DNA of 20,221 nt, taken from an uncultured Eubacterium sp. (GTDB lineage Bacteria > Bacillota > Clostridia > Peptostreptococcales > Anaerovoracaceae). The number at the start of each line of letters is the position of its first letter. Within the stretch, counting starts at the first letter, position 1. The position numbers and the translations under genes were made by a program. The notes under the pieces were generated by a model that ran no database searches, was not told where the DNA came from, and saw nothing but the letters and a program-made list of their open reading frames with translations. Of this stretch, positions 6,796 through 14,751 are shown piece by piece. The DNA lies in the NCBI GenBank assembly GCA_905193765.1, contig CAJJPZ010000023.1, positions 1 through 20,221 of the forward strand. The letters run 5' to 3'.

Positions 6796-8550
6796 ATGAA
6801 AGACAGAAAAGAAAGATCCCAGATACAGTGGATCGTCCAGTGGGCCGGACAGCGTAAAGGATATTACATCCTCAGCATGGTACTGGCTCTCATCAATGTT
6901 CTGTTCAGGATCGTACCGTATTTCCTGATAGGTAATATCGTGACGCATATCCTGGATGGTGAACGTGAAATGAGATTTTATATAATACAGGCGGTGCTGG
7001 TGGCAGTATCGTTCCTGCTGGCGGAGCTGCTACACAGCATATCCACAGCATGCTCCCACAAGGCGACTTTCGCAGTCCTTGCCAGCATAAGAAGGCAGTG
7101 CCTCGATAAGCTGGCGAGAGTGCCTCTGGGATATGTCAAAGACACGTCTTCCGGCAGCTTCAAAAATATAATCGTTGAACGTGTGGACAGTATGGAGACC
7201 ACACTGGCGCACATCGTACCGGAATTCACAAGCAACCTTGCTGCACCGCTGATTATCATCATATACCTTTTCATAACTGACTGGCGTATAGCGCTGCTTT
7301 CGCTGATACCGATAGTTCTGGGACTGGCTGCGACATGCGGTATGTTCATCGGATATGAGGAGAATTTCAAGAGAACAGTCAGATGCACTCACGAGCTCAA
7401 TGCTGCTGCTGTGGAATACATAAACGGCATCGAAGTCATTAAAGCCTTCGGCAAAGTGGATGGTTCATATGAAAAATTCACGAAAGCTGCTGCTGCAAGT
7501 GCAGATTCATTCATCAGCTGGATGAGACAGAACAATATCTTCCAGTCACTGACGTTCATACTGACTCCGTATACACTGCTGACTGTACTGCCTTTTGGCT
7601 CACTTTTCGTGAGGAACGGTTCGCTGAGTGTACCTGAACTGGTTATGTGCATCATCCTTTCTCTTGGTATCGTGGGTCCGTTGCTGAACGTCATGAGCTA
7701 TACCGATGATCTAGGCACAGTGGGAACTGTCATGGGCGAGATCACAGGCATACTGACACTTCCGGAACTGGACAGACCGGAAGTGTCAGAGGCAAAGCCG
7801 GCAGATTTCTCAGTGGAACTTGAAAATGTGAAGTTCTCTTATCATGACATTGAGGTGCTCCACGGCATAGATATGAAAATGGCATCGGGTTCAGTGAATG
7901 CCATCGTGGGACCGTCAGGCAGCGGCAAATCCACTGTAGCCAAACTGATAGCCTCTCTGTGGGATGTTGATTCCGGCAGCATAAAGATCGGCGGTACGGA
8001 TATAAAGCATATAGCCCTTCCTGAATACAACAGGATGATAGCATACGTCTCACAGGACAATTATCTTTTCAACGAATCAGTAAGAGAAAACATTCGTCAG
8101 GGACGCATGGACGCTACCGATGAAGAAGTCGAGGAGGCAGCAAGGAAGAGCGGATGCTATGATTTCATCATGCAGCTTGAAAACGGATTCGATACCGTGG
8201 TAGGAGGTTCAGGCGGTCATCTGTCAGGTGGCGAGAGACAGCGTATATCTATAGCAAGAGCGATGCTCAAAGACGCCCCGGTGGTGATACTGGATGAAGC
8301 TACCGCATATACAGATCCGGAAAATGAAGCTGTGATACAGTCGTCTGTTGCAAGACTTGTGGCAGGAAAGACACTGATAGTCATAGCCCACAGACTTTCA
8401 ACCATCACAGACGCCGACAGGATATTCGTTATAAAAGACGGCAGTGTCGCAGAAGAAGGCACTCATGCGCAGCTCCTTCAGAAAAACGGCATCTACAAAG
8501 AAATGTGGGAAGCACACATCTCAGCCAGAGATGCGAAAGAGGAGGTGTAG
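6796..8550 (+). CDS. ABC exporter half-transporter (membrane plus ATPase), first of a pair
   Basis: This 584-aa protein fuses an N-terminal six-helix exporter domain (about 1-320) to a C-terminal ATPase (about 340-584). The ATPase has Walker A GPSGSGKST (372-380), a Q-loop in AYVSQDNYLF, signature LSGGERQRISIARAML (from 476), Walker B VVILDEA (D500, E501), a D-loop TDPENE, and the H-loop in IAHRLSTI. All catalytic positions look intact. The EATA-x-x-DPENE form resembles the IrtA/B and YbtP/Q-like subgroup, as do many uncharacterised clostridial exporters, so direction and substrate are not certain. The ribosome site AAGGAGG (6783-6789) is near ideal. The next gene starts four bases after the stop, so the two products are probably made together as a heterodimer. 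Control most likely comes from the TetR gene upstream, with no clear promoter between them. Confidence 0.92.
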   Translation: MKDRKERSQIQWIVQWAGQRKGYYILSMVLALINVLFRIVPYFLIGNIVTHILDGEREMRFYIIQAVLVAVSFLLAELLHSISTACSHKATFAVLASIRRQCLDKLARVPLGYVKDTSSGSFKNIIVERVDSMETTLAHIVPEFTSNLAAPLIIIIYLFITDWRIALLSLIPIVLGLAATCGMFIGYEENFKRTVRCTHELNAAAVEYINGIEVIKAFGKVDGSYEKFTKAAAASADSFISWMRQNNIFQSLTFILTPYTLLTVLPFGSLFVRNGSLSVPELVMCIILSLGIVGPLLNVMSYTDDLGTVGTVMGEITGILTLPELDRPEVSEAKPADFSVELENVKFSYHDIEVLHGIDMKMASGSVNAIVGPSGSGKSTVAKLIASLWDVDSGSIKIGGTDIKHIALPEYNRMIAYVSQDNYLFNESVRENIRQGRMDATDEEVEEAARKSGCYDFIMQLENGFDTVVGGSGGHLSGGERQRISIARAMLKDAPVVILDEATAYTDPENEAVIQSSVARLVAGKTLIVIAHRLSTITDADRIFVIKDGSVAEEGTHAQLLQKNGIYKEMWEAHISARDAKEEV

Positions 8551-8554
8551 CAGG

Positions 8555-10288
8555 ATGTACGGTATACTGAAAAAATTCTTTGAGTTCAGTGGCAGAGAGA
8601 ACAAGCGAAAATTCCAGATATCCATAGTCCTGGGAGTTTTACAGGCTATAGGTGAAGCCATGAAGATACCTGCCATAATGATAATACTTATGGCGGTGAC
8701 AGATAAAAATATTTCCACCGGGATGATATGGGAAGCCGTGGCAGTGATGGCAGCATCTGTGCTGATATCCTTCGCCAGCAAGATGCGCTCCACGATGCTA
8801 CAGACAGAAGGCGGATACAATGCCGCAGCGTTCAAACGTGTAGAGATAGCGCGTCACCTGAGATACCTGCCTATGGGATATTTCAACAAGAACAGTCTGG
8901 GAGAGATAACTTCCGTGACTACCAACACCATGGAAAATCTCGGCAATGTGGCGACCCGTGTCGTGATGCTGACCACCCAGGGTATGCTGAACACAGCAGT
9001 GATACTGCTGATGCTGATAATATTCGATTACAGGATCGGACTCATAGGCCTTGTGGGAACTCTGATTTTTATGATCTTCAACAGCCGCATGCAGGATGCA
9101 GGCAAAGGGATATCATCGGAAAAAGTAGCTTCTGATACGGAGCTGGTAAGCGAGACCATGGAATATATACAGGGCATATCGGAAGTCAAGTCATACAATA
9201 TGACAGGCAAGAGAATGAAGCGTCTCGATGATACGATAGAACACAATGCAGATATCAATACGAAGATGGAATTCACGTTCATTCCTTTCATGACAATGCA
9301 GAACAGCATAACGAAGATAACAGGCGCTGTAATGGTGCTCTGCTCAGCCGCATTCTATCTCAGCGGCAGCATGGACATCATGGTATGCATAGGCATGATG
9401 ATCTGCAGCTTTATCCTTTACGGTAGTCTTGAGCAGGCAGGCAGCTACAATGCACTGCTCCATACAGTGGATGTGTCCGTTGACAAGGCTCAAGCGATCC
9501 TGGATCTTGATGCCATGGATATCGACGGCAGACAGGTGGAGCCTGAGAACCACGATATAGATGTAGAGAACATCAGCTTCTCATATGATTCGAGAAAGAT
9601 AATAGATGGTATCAGCCTCCACATACCTGAAAAATCATCACTTGCCATAGTAGGACCTTCCGGAGGCGGCAAGACCACTTTATGCAATCTCATATCAAGA
9701 TTCTGGGATGTGGACGAAGGCTCCGTGAAGCTGGGCGGTATCGACGTCAGAGAGTACAGCATGGACAGCCTTATGAAAAATTTCAGCTTCGTGTTCCAGA
9801 ACGTATATCTGTTTGCGGACACCATAGCCAACAATATCAGATTCGGCAGAGAGAACGCATCCATGGACGAGGTCATCGAAGCTGCAAAGAAAGCGTGCTG
9901 CCACGATTTCATAATGGCGCTGCCTGACGGATACGATACAGTCATCGGAGAAGGCGGAGCTTCACTTTCAGGAGGAGAGAAACAGCGTATATCCATCGCA
10001 AGAGCTGTGATGAAGGATTCGCCGGTTATAATCCTGGACGAAGCTACAGCCAATGTGGACCCGGAAAATGAAAAAGAGCTGACTGAAGCTGTTGAGGCTC
10101 TGACAGCCGACAAAACAGTCATAATGATAGCCCATCGTCTCAAGACAGTGCGTCACGCAGATCAGATCGTAGTCATCGATAAGGGCAGGATCGTGCAGCA
10201 GGGCAAACATGAAGAACTCATGCAGCAGGATGGCATATACAGGCGTTTCGTCGGTACGAGAGAAAAAGCCGTTGGCTGGAAGCTGTAG
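8555..10288 (+). CDS. ABC exporter half-transporter (membrane plus ATPase), second of a pair
   Basis: This 577-aa protein has the same layout as its neighbour: a membrane domain, then an ATPase with Walker A GPSGGGKTT (367-375), the Q-loop FVFQNVYLF, signature LSGGEKQRISIARAV, Walker B VIILDEATANVDPENE and H-loop IAHRLKTV. I chose the ATG at 8555 over the in-frame start at 8444 because GAGGAGGTG precedes it and because the earlier start would overlap the first transporter's coding region by over 100 bases. Both ATPase sites appear functional, unlike degenerate heterodimers such as BmrCD. The substrate is unknown. A TetR regulator controlling such a pair suggests a toxic or signalling compound, though iron-chelate uptake by this subgroup is also known. 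Confidence 0.92.
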   Translation: MYGILKKFFEFSGRENKRKFQISIVLGVLQAIGEAMKIPAIMIILMAVTDKNISTGMIWEAVAVMAASVLISFASKMRSTMLQTEGGYNAAAFKRVEIARHLRYLPMGYFNKNSLGEITSVTTNTMENLGNVATRVVMLTTQGMLNTAVILLMLIIFDYRIGLIGLVGTLIFMIFNSRMQDAGKGISSEKVASDTELVSETMEYIQGISEVKSYNMTGKRMKRLDDTIEHNADINTKMEFTFIPFMTMQNSITKITGAVMVLCSAAFYLSGSMDIMVCIGMMICSFILYGSLEQAGSYNALLHTVDVSVDKAQAILDLDAMDIDGRQVEPENHDIDVENISFSYDSRKIIDGISLHIPEKSSLAIVGPSGGGKTTLCNLISRFWDVDEGSVKLGGIDVREYSMDSLMKNFSFVFQNVYLFADTIANNIRFGRENASMDEVIEAAKKACCHDFIMALPDGYDTVIGEGGASLSGGEKQRISIARAVMKDSPVIILDEATANVDPENEKELTEAVEALTADKTVIMIAHRLKTVRHADQIVVIDKGRIVQQGKHEELMQQDGIYRRFVGTREKAVGWKL

Positions 10289-10317
10289 TTATCATTCATA
10301 TAATAATGAAAGAAATC

Positions 10318-10345
10318 AAAGACCGTCGGAAAAAGGCGGTCTTTT
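10318..10345 (+). terminator. terminator of the TetR/ABC unit
   Basis: AAAGACCG and CGGTCTTT form an 8-bp stem around an 11-base loop, followed by a short T run. It lies 29 bases after the second ABC gene. Confidence 0.75.
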
Positions 10346-10360
10346 AAATATGGAAAAATA

Positions 10361-10389
10361 TTGCAAACGAAACGGCTGTTTGATATAAT
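10361..10389 (+). promoter_or_regulatory. promoter for sbcDC, with extended -10
   Basis: TTGCAA (10361-10366), a 17-base spacer and a perfect TATAAT (10384-10389), preceded by TGA, together form an extended -10 promoter (TGnTATAAT). The sbcD ATG is 35 bases downstream of the -10 box. Confidence 0.75.
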
Positions 10390-10423
10390 GGCTCATATAA
10401 AAGAAATGTGGGAGGAATGATAT

Positions 10424-11569
10424 ATGAAACTGATACATTTGTCTGATCTGCACATAGGCAAGCGAGTCAACGGATTTTCGATGACAGAGGATCAGAGACA
10501 CATACTCAGGGAGATCATCAGGATCATAGCGGACGAGAAACCTGACTGTATCGCCATAGCAGGTGACGTATACGACAAGCCTGTGCCCTCAGCTGAGGCG
10601 GTGGAGGTCTTCGATGATTTTCTCGTGAGGCTGGCAGCCCTGGATATACCTGTGTTCATAATAAGCGGTAATCATGATTCGCCGGAGAGACTGTCGTTCG
10701 GAAACAGGCTGATGGACAGTGCAGGCATCTATCTGTCGCCTGTATATAACGGCGATGTAGAACCGGTGAGCATAGAGGATGAGCATGGCCCGGTGGATGT
10801 ATTCATGCTGCCTTTCATAAAGCCGGTGCATGTACGAAAGGCTTTCCCTGATGAAGCGGAGAGCATAGTGTCATATACGGATGCAGTAAGGGCTGCTGTA
10901 GATCATATGCCTGTCGATAAAGAAAGGCGCAGCATACTCATAACCCATCAGTTCGTCACAGGAGCGCAGCGCTGCGAATCCGAAGAGCTGTCGGTGGGAG
11001 GATCTGACAATGTGGATGCATCGGTGTTCGATGATTTCGATTATGTGGCACTGGGGCATATCCACGGACCACAGGACATGGTCGACGGACGGATAAGATA
11101 CTGCGGCAGTCCTCTCAAATATTCGTTTTCCGAAGCAGGACATCACAAATCGGTGACGGTGGCAGAGATAGGTCCACGAGGTGATGTCAGTACACGTGTG
11201 ATCCCGCTTACACCTTTCCGTGACATGAAGGAGATAAAAGGGACATACGATGAACTGACTGCACGCAGTTTTTATGACGGTGCAGCATGGAAAAACGACT
11301 ATATACATATAACACTGACAGATGAAGAAGATGTGCCTGAAGCTGTGGCGAGGCTGCGGGTGATATATCCATACCTTATGAAGCTGGATTACGATAACAG
11401 GCGGACAAGAAGCGGTGTGACAATAACTGATACGTCATGCAGTGAGAAAAGATCGCCGCTGGATATATTTGCTGATTTTTATGAACTGCAGAACGATATG
11501 CCTATGTCTGATGAACAGAATGACTTTGTCACCAGACTTATCGAAGATATATGGGAGGGACAGGAATGA
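10424..11569 (+). CDS. sbcD: SbcD nuclease subunit of the SbcCD complex
   Basis: This is the Mre11-type metallophosphoesterase that, with SbcC, cleaves DNA hairpins and processes double-strand breaks. The 381-aa length is usual. The five phosphoesterase motifs are visible in order: SDLHIGK (D8, H10), GDVYD (47-51), GNHDSPERL (82-90), an ITHQF motif in the middle, and LGHIHGPQ. These supply the two-metal site. The C-terminal part (PLTPFRDMKEIKGTYDEL and following) matches the SbcD capping and SbcC-binding region. The ribosome site GGGAGG precedes the ATG. The stop codon overlaps the sbcC start in ATGA, so the two subunits are translationally coupled. Confidence 0.96.
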   Translation: MKLIHLSDLHIGKRVNGFSMTEDQRHILREIIRIIADEKPDCIAIAGDVYDKPVPSAEAVEVFDDFLVRLAALDIPVFIISGNHDSPERLSFGNRLMDSAGIYLSPVYNGDVEPVSIEDEHGPVDVFMLPFIKPVHVRKAFPDEAESIVSYTDAVRAAVDHMPVDKERRSILITHQFVTGAQRCESEELSVGGSDNVDASVFDDFDYVALGHIHGPQDMVDGRIRYCGSPLKYSFSEAGHHKSVTVAEIGPRGDVSTRVIPLTPFRDMKEIKGTYDELTARSFYDGAAWKNDYIHITLTDEEDVPEAVARLRVIYPYLMKLDYDNRRTRSGVTITDTSCSEKRSPLDIFADFYELQNDMPMSDEQNDFVTRLIEDIWEGQE

Positions 11570-14328
11570 GACCGGTAAAACTTACGATGTCTGCATTCGG
11601 ACCATATGCAGGCAGGACAGAGATAGATTTCACTAAGCTTGGAAACGGGGGAATATATCTCATAACGGGAGATACAGGGGCAGGTAAGACGACGGTGTTC
11701 GACGCTATAACTTTTGCATTGTACGGCGAGGCCAGCGGCAGCAGTCGTGATGCAGGTATGTTCAGATCCAAGTATGCAGAGGCTTCGACTCCTACCGAGG
11801 TGGAGCTGATATTTTCCTACGGCGGCAGAGAGTATACAGTGAGGCGCAATCCCGAATATATGAGGCCGAAGACCAGGGGAGAAGGACTTACCAGCGAGAA
11901 AGCCAATGCAGAGCTTCACTTTGATGACGGCAGAGTCATAACGAAGATGAAGGAAGTGAACAGCGCCATCGTGGAGATAATGGGGATAGACAGGGATCAG
12001 TTCACACAGATCGCCATGATAGCACAGGGAGATTTCCTGAAGCTGCTGCTGGCGTCCACAGAGGAACGACGGGACATATTCAGAAAACTGTTCCATACGG
12101 GGCTCTACAGGACTCTCCAGGAAAGACTGAAGGAAGAAGCATCGAGCCTTAAAAAGACTTTTGAAATGTCGGAAAAACTCATAAATCAAAGCATCGGTGG
12201 CATAGTATGCAGCGATGACGATCCGTTTTATCCGCAGTCCATCAAGGCAAGGGACGGGCAGATGCCTGCAGATGAAGTGGTGACACTTCTTGAAAAACTC
12301 ATCTTCAGTGATGAAAGCGCAGAAGAAAAATATGATAAAACACGATCTACAGCTGAGGATGAGCTGACAGAGATAGAAAAGCAGCTGACGAAAGCCGGGG
12401 AACAGGCCAAAACAGAAGCTTCCCTCAGAGAGTCCTCAAAAGCTCTGGAGGGTGCAGGGCCGGAGCTTGACAGGCTGAATGGTATATACAAAGAAGCGGA
12501 ACAGGGACTTGTCCAGGCAGAGGAGCTTAACCGCAAAATAGCAGATGCAAAGGCGCTGCTGCCGGATTATGAGGAGCTGGCTGCAAAACGAAAAGAGCAG
12601 AAGTCAGCTGTCGGCAGTATAGCTGAAAATCATGGTAGGCTCGAAAAGCTTCAGGCAAGATCGGAAACACTTGCCGGAAAACTCAGTGAAATGGAGGAGG
12701 AAAGCAAGAGCCTTTCCAGTTGCGGTGAAGAAAAAGTCAGGATAGAAACGGCCATAGAAGAAGCAAGTAGAGAAAACAAAGCACTAAAAGAGCTGGAAGA
12801 CGATATCAGAAAACTGGATATGGCAAGGATCGATCTTGACACAGCACAGCAGGAATATAGTGAGAAGGCCCGGGCAGCGTCAGAGGCCGGGGATACATAT
12901 GAAAGAAACAACAGGGCTTATCTCGACGAGCAGGCAGGCGTGCTGGCAGCCACACTTCAGGAGGGAGAGCCATGCCCGGTATGCGGATCCTGCAAACATC
13001 CCCATCCTGCAGAGAAATCTCCACAGGCTCCGGACAAAGCCGCTCTGGACAGGATGAAAAAGGCCGCAGACAAGGCCGATGCAGAAATGAGAAGTGCCAG
13101 TGAAAAAGCAGGCAAACTCAGAGGTGCAGTGGAGACGATGGTGACTGCAGCGGCTGATGCCGCTTCGAAACTTTTCCCGGGAGCAGATATCGAGGAGCTG
13201 TACGAGCGGCTTGCAGAAAGCAGGAAGTCTTTGAGTGAAAAAATGAAGAAACTCAAAGGAGATCAGGCGGAAAACAAGGGCAGACTGGAAAGAAAAGCAC
13301 AGCTGGAACATGAGATGCCGGAATGCAGGGAGAAAAAAGAAAAACTCGATGAAGATGTTTCCGGTCTCAGAGAAGACCTCAAGGCTAAAGAAGCAGAACT
13401 TAAGGCACTGGATTCACGTATAGCGCAGCTTGCAGATAAACTGGAGTATGATGACGAGGCTGCAGCACAGGAAGTCATAGACGATATGATAAGCAGACGT
13501 GGTAAACTGACAGAAAGGGAGAAAGCAGCAAAGAAAGATCTGGAAGCACATAAGAATAAGATAGCAGGCCTCGAAGCGGAGATATCCATGATGAAGGAGC
13601 TGCTGAAGGACAGAGAAGAGATCGATGAAGACAAGGCTGCTAAGAGAAAAAAGGAGCTTACCGATCAGAAAAATGATGCTGATGTACACATAAAGGAGAT
13701 AAATGCCAGAGCATCAGCAAACCGCAGCATATATAAAGCGTTAAAAAAACAGGTCGAAAGCATAGCTGATACTGAGCAAAAACTGAGGTGGGTGAAGGCT
13801 CTTGCAGATACGGCAGGAGGAAATCTGCAAGGCAGGGAAAAGGTCATGCTGGAGACGTATGTACAGACAGCGTACTTCGACAGGATAATATCCCGTGCCA
13901 ATGTCCGGTTCATGGTGATGTCAGGAGGACAGTATGAGCTCAAACGCAGCAGTACAGCGGACAACAACCGGAGCCAGAGCGGACTTTCGCTGGATGTTGT
14001 GGATCACTACAACGGTACAGAGAGAAGCGTGAAGACGCTGTCAGGCGGCGAATCCTTCAAGGCGTCGCTGTCCCTGGCACTGGGCCTTTCGGACGAGATA
14101 CAGGCATCGGCAGGAGGTATCAGGCTGGATACCATGTTCATAGATGAAGGCTTCGGCTCGCTGGATGAAGAATCCCTGCAGCAGGCCATGAGAGCATTGT
14201 CGGGACTGGCTGAAGGCGACAGGCTCGTGGGCATCATATCCCACGTACCGGAACTCAAAGAGAAGATAGACCGACAGATACGTGTCACCAAGGACAGGAG
14301 CGGCGGCAGCAGAGTGGAGATAATATGA
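11566..14328 (+). CDS. sbcC: SbcC ATPase subunit of the SbcCD complex
   Basis: This Rad50-type SMC-like ATPase holds DNA and gates the SbcD nuclease. I start it at 11566, where the ATG overlaps the sbcD stop; five codons earlier lies an ATG within the Shine-Dalgarno sequence (GGGAGGGACAGG). The 920-aa protein begins RPVKLTMSAFGPYAGR and has Walker A GDTGAGKT (35-42). Two long charged coiled coils surround the zinc hook CPVC (C470 and C473). The C-terminal ATPase lobe has signature LSGGESFKASLSLALGL (from 825) and Walker B MFIDEGFGSLDEES (D860, E861). Length and order are normal, with no sign of disruption. Ile is coded mainly by ATA, unlike the glycyl radical enzyme gene that follows. Confidence 0.96.
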   Translation: MRPVKLTMSAFGPYAGRTEIDFTKLGNGGIYLITGDTGAGKTTVFDAITFALYGEASGSSRDAGMFRSKYAEASTPTEVELIFSYGGREYTVRRNPEYMRPKTRGEGLTSEKANAELHFDDGRVITKMKEVNSAIVEIMGIDRDQFTQIAMIAQGDFLKLLLASTEERRDIFRKLFHTGLYRTLQERLKEEASSLKKTFEMSEKLINQSIGGIVCSDDDPFYPQSIKARDGQMPADEVVTLLEKLIFSDESAEEKYDKTRSTAEDELTEIEKQLTKAGEQAKTEASLRESSKALEGAGPELDRLNGIYKEAEQGLVQAEELNRKIADAKALLPDYEELAAKRKEQKSAVGSIAENHGRLEKLQARSETLAGKLSEMEEESKSLSSCGEEKVRIETAIEEASRENKALKELEDDIRKLDMARIDLDTAQQEYSEKARAASEAGDTYERNNRAYLDEQAGVLAATLQEGEPCPVCGSCKHPHPAEKSPQAPDKAALDRMKKAADKADAEMRSASEKAGKLRGAVETMVTAAADAASKLFPGADIEELYERLAESRKSLSEKMKKLKGDQAENKGRLERKAQLEHEMPECREKKEKLDEDVSGLREDLKAKEAELKALDSRIAQLADKLEYDDEAAAQEVIDDMISRRGKLTEREKAAKKDLEAHKNKIAGLEAEISMMKELLKDREEIDEDKAAKRKKELTDQKNDADVHIKEINARASANRSIYKALKKQVESIADTEQKLRWVKALADTAGGNLQGREKVMLETYVQTAYFDRIISRANVRFMVMSGGQYELKRSSTADNNRSQSGLSLDVVDHYNGTERSVKTLSGGESFKASLSLALGLSDEIQASAGGIRLDTMFIDEGFGSLDEESLQQAMRALSGLAEGDRLVGIISHVPELKEKIDRQIRVTKDRSGGSRVEII

Positions 14329-14353
14329 CACAGGTCGTACAGCAACGACTGTG

Positions 14354-14390
14354 CAAAAAATTACACGGTCAAATAAGTGTGTATTTTTTG
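14354..14390 (+). terminator. weak A/T-rich hairpin after sbcC, possible terminator
   Basis: CAAAAAATTACAC can pair, with one bulge, with GTGTATTTTTTG across a 12-base loop, ending in a run of T. It starts 26 bases after sbcC and is the first candidate for ending that transcript. The stem is low in G+C. A small dyad, GTCGT-N6-ACGAC, lies just before it at 14334-14349. Confidence 0.4.
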
Positions 14391-14408
14391 ACGCAGACTA
14401 ATCAAAAT

Positions 14409-14432
14409 ACATGTGCCACATTTTGCACATGT
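14409..14432. promoter_or_regulatory. perfect 8+8 inverted repeat, probable regulator binding site
   Basis: ACATGTGC and GCACATGT are perfect arms separated by 8 bases. The centre lies about 44 bases before the start predicted from the TATAAT at 14453-14458, and about 250 bases before the start predicted for the sigma-54 promoter at 14645. It could serve either as an activator site for the first or an enhancer site for the second. Confidence 0.5.
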
Positions 14433-14452
14433 GCGAAAAACACGATATCGGG

Positions 14453-14458
14453 TATAAT
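14453..14458 (+). promoter_or_regulatory. isolated perfect -10 box
   Basis: TATAAT has no good -35 at 16-18 bases; the dyad at 14409-14432 occupies that area instead, as at activator-dependent promoters. A transcript from here would meet the terminator at 14477 within about 15-45 bases. Confidence 0.35.
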
Positions 14459-14476
14459 CCGGAATGGATATGCAGG

Positions 14477-14511
14477 AAAAGCAGAAGAATTTATCTTCTG
14501 CTTTTTTTTTT
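14477..14511 (+). terminator. strong intrinsic terminator upstream of the glycyl radical enzyme
   Basis: A perfect 12-bp stem (AAAAGCAGAAGA with TCTTCTGCTTTT) with a 5-base loop runs into about ten T residues. It isolates the sigma-54 promoter and the downstream gene from sbcDC transcription. Confidence 0.9.
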
Positions 14512-14644
14512 AATCTTTTTTTCAGATGCATGCCTTCAAGGACATACTTTCCAGTACTTTCAACGATTTCAGGTATTATCATGCGGTGGAGTTGGTTCAT
14601 CTGGACAAAAAACATCAAAATGATTTGCAGATATTTCCCGAGCA
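14512..14644. other. non-coding stretch between terminator and sigma-54 promoter
   Basis: I see no convincing gene here. It contains a 7-base direct repeat TACTTTC spaced one helical turn apart (near 14548-14564) and a small ATCA-AAA-TGAT dyad (near 14610-14620). Its position before a sigma-54 promoter makes it a natural place for enhancer or bending sites. An antisense open frame crosses it but has no ribosome site. Confidence 0.3.
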
Positions 14645-14660
14645 TGGCACGGGTCTTGCT
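14645..14660 (+). promoter_or_regulatory. sigma-54 (RpoN/SigL) -24/-12 promoter for the glycyl radical enzyme
   Basis: TGGCACGGGTCTTGCT fits the sigma-54 consensus TGGCACG-N4-TTGCW at every defined position, with the GG and GC dinucleotides exactly 12 bases apart. It lies after a strong terminator and about 92 bases before the enzyme's ATG, on the correct strand. Transcription should start near 14671 and need an ATP-dependent enhancer-binding activator, which is not encoded in this window. Confidence 0.8.
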
Positions 14661-14751
14661 TTAATAATAGGCAGATAAAACAAGATAACGCACAGTACTG
14701 CAGATGCAGCTGATAAGGTAATGATACTACCGCGAAAGGAGATTTTACATT

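Noticed and set aside
11479..12189. A 236-aa minus-strand open frame across sbcD/sbcC
   Set aside because: It is antisense to recognised motifs of SbcC and has no family features or ribosome site.
14609..14624. IHF-like site upstream of the sigma-54 promoter
   Set aside because: The match to the IHF consensus fails at the outer T and at the TTR part, and classical IHF is not expected in Firmicutes.
14361..14645. A 94-aa antisense open frame crossing the sigma-54 promoter and the terminator upstream of the glycyl radical enzyme
   Set aside because: It has no ribosome binding site, reads through the terminator hairpin as a lysine run, and its start codon overlaps the promoter element. Part of it (MNQLHRMIIPEIVESTGKYV) looks mildly protein-like, so a gene remnant cannot be fully excluded.
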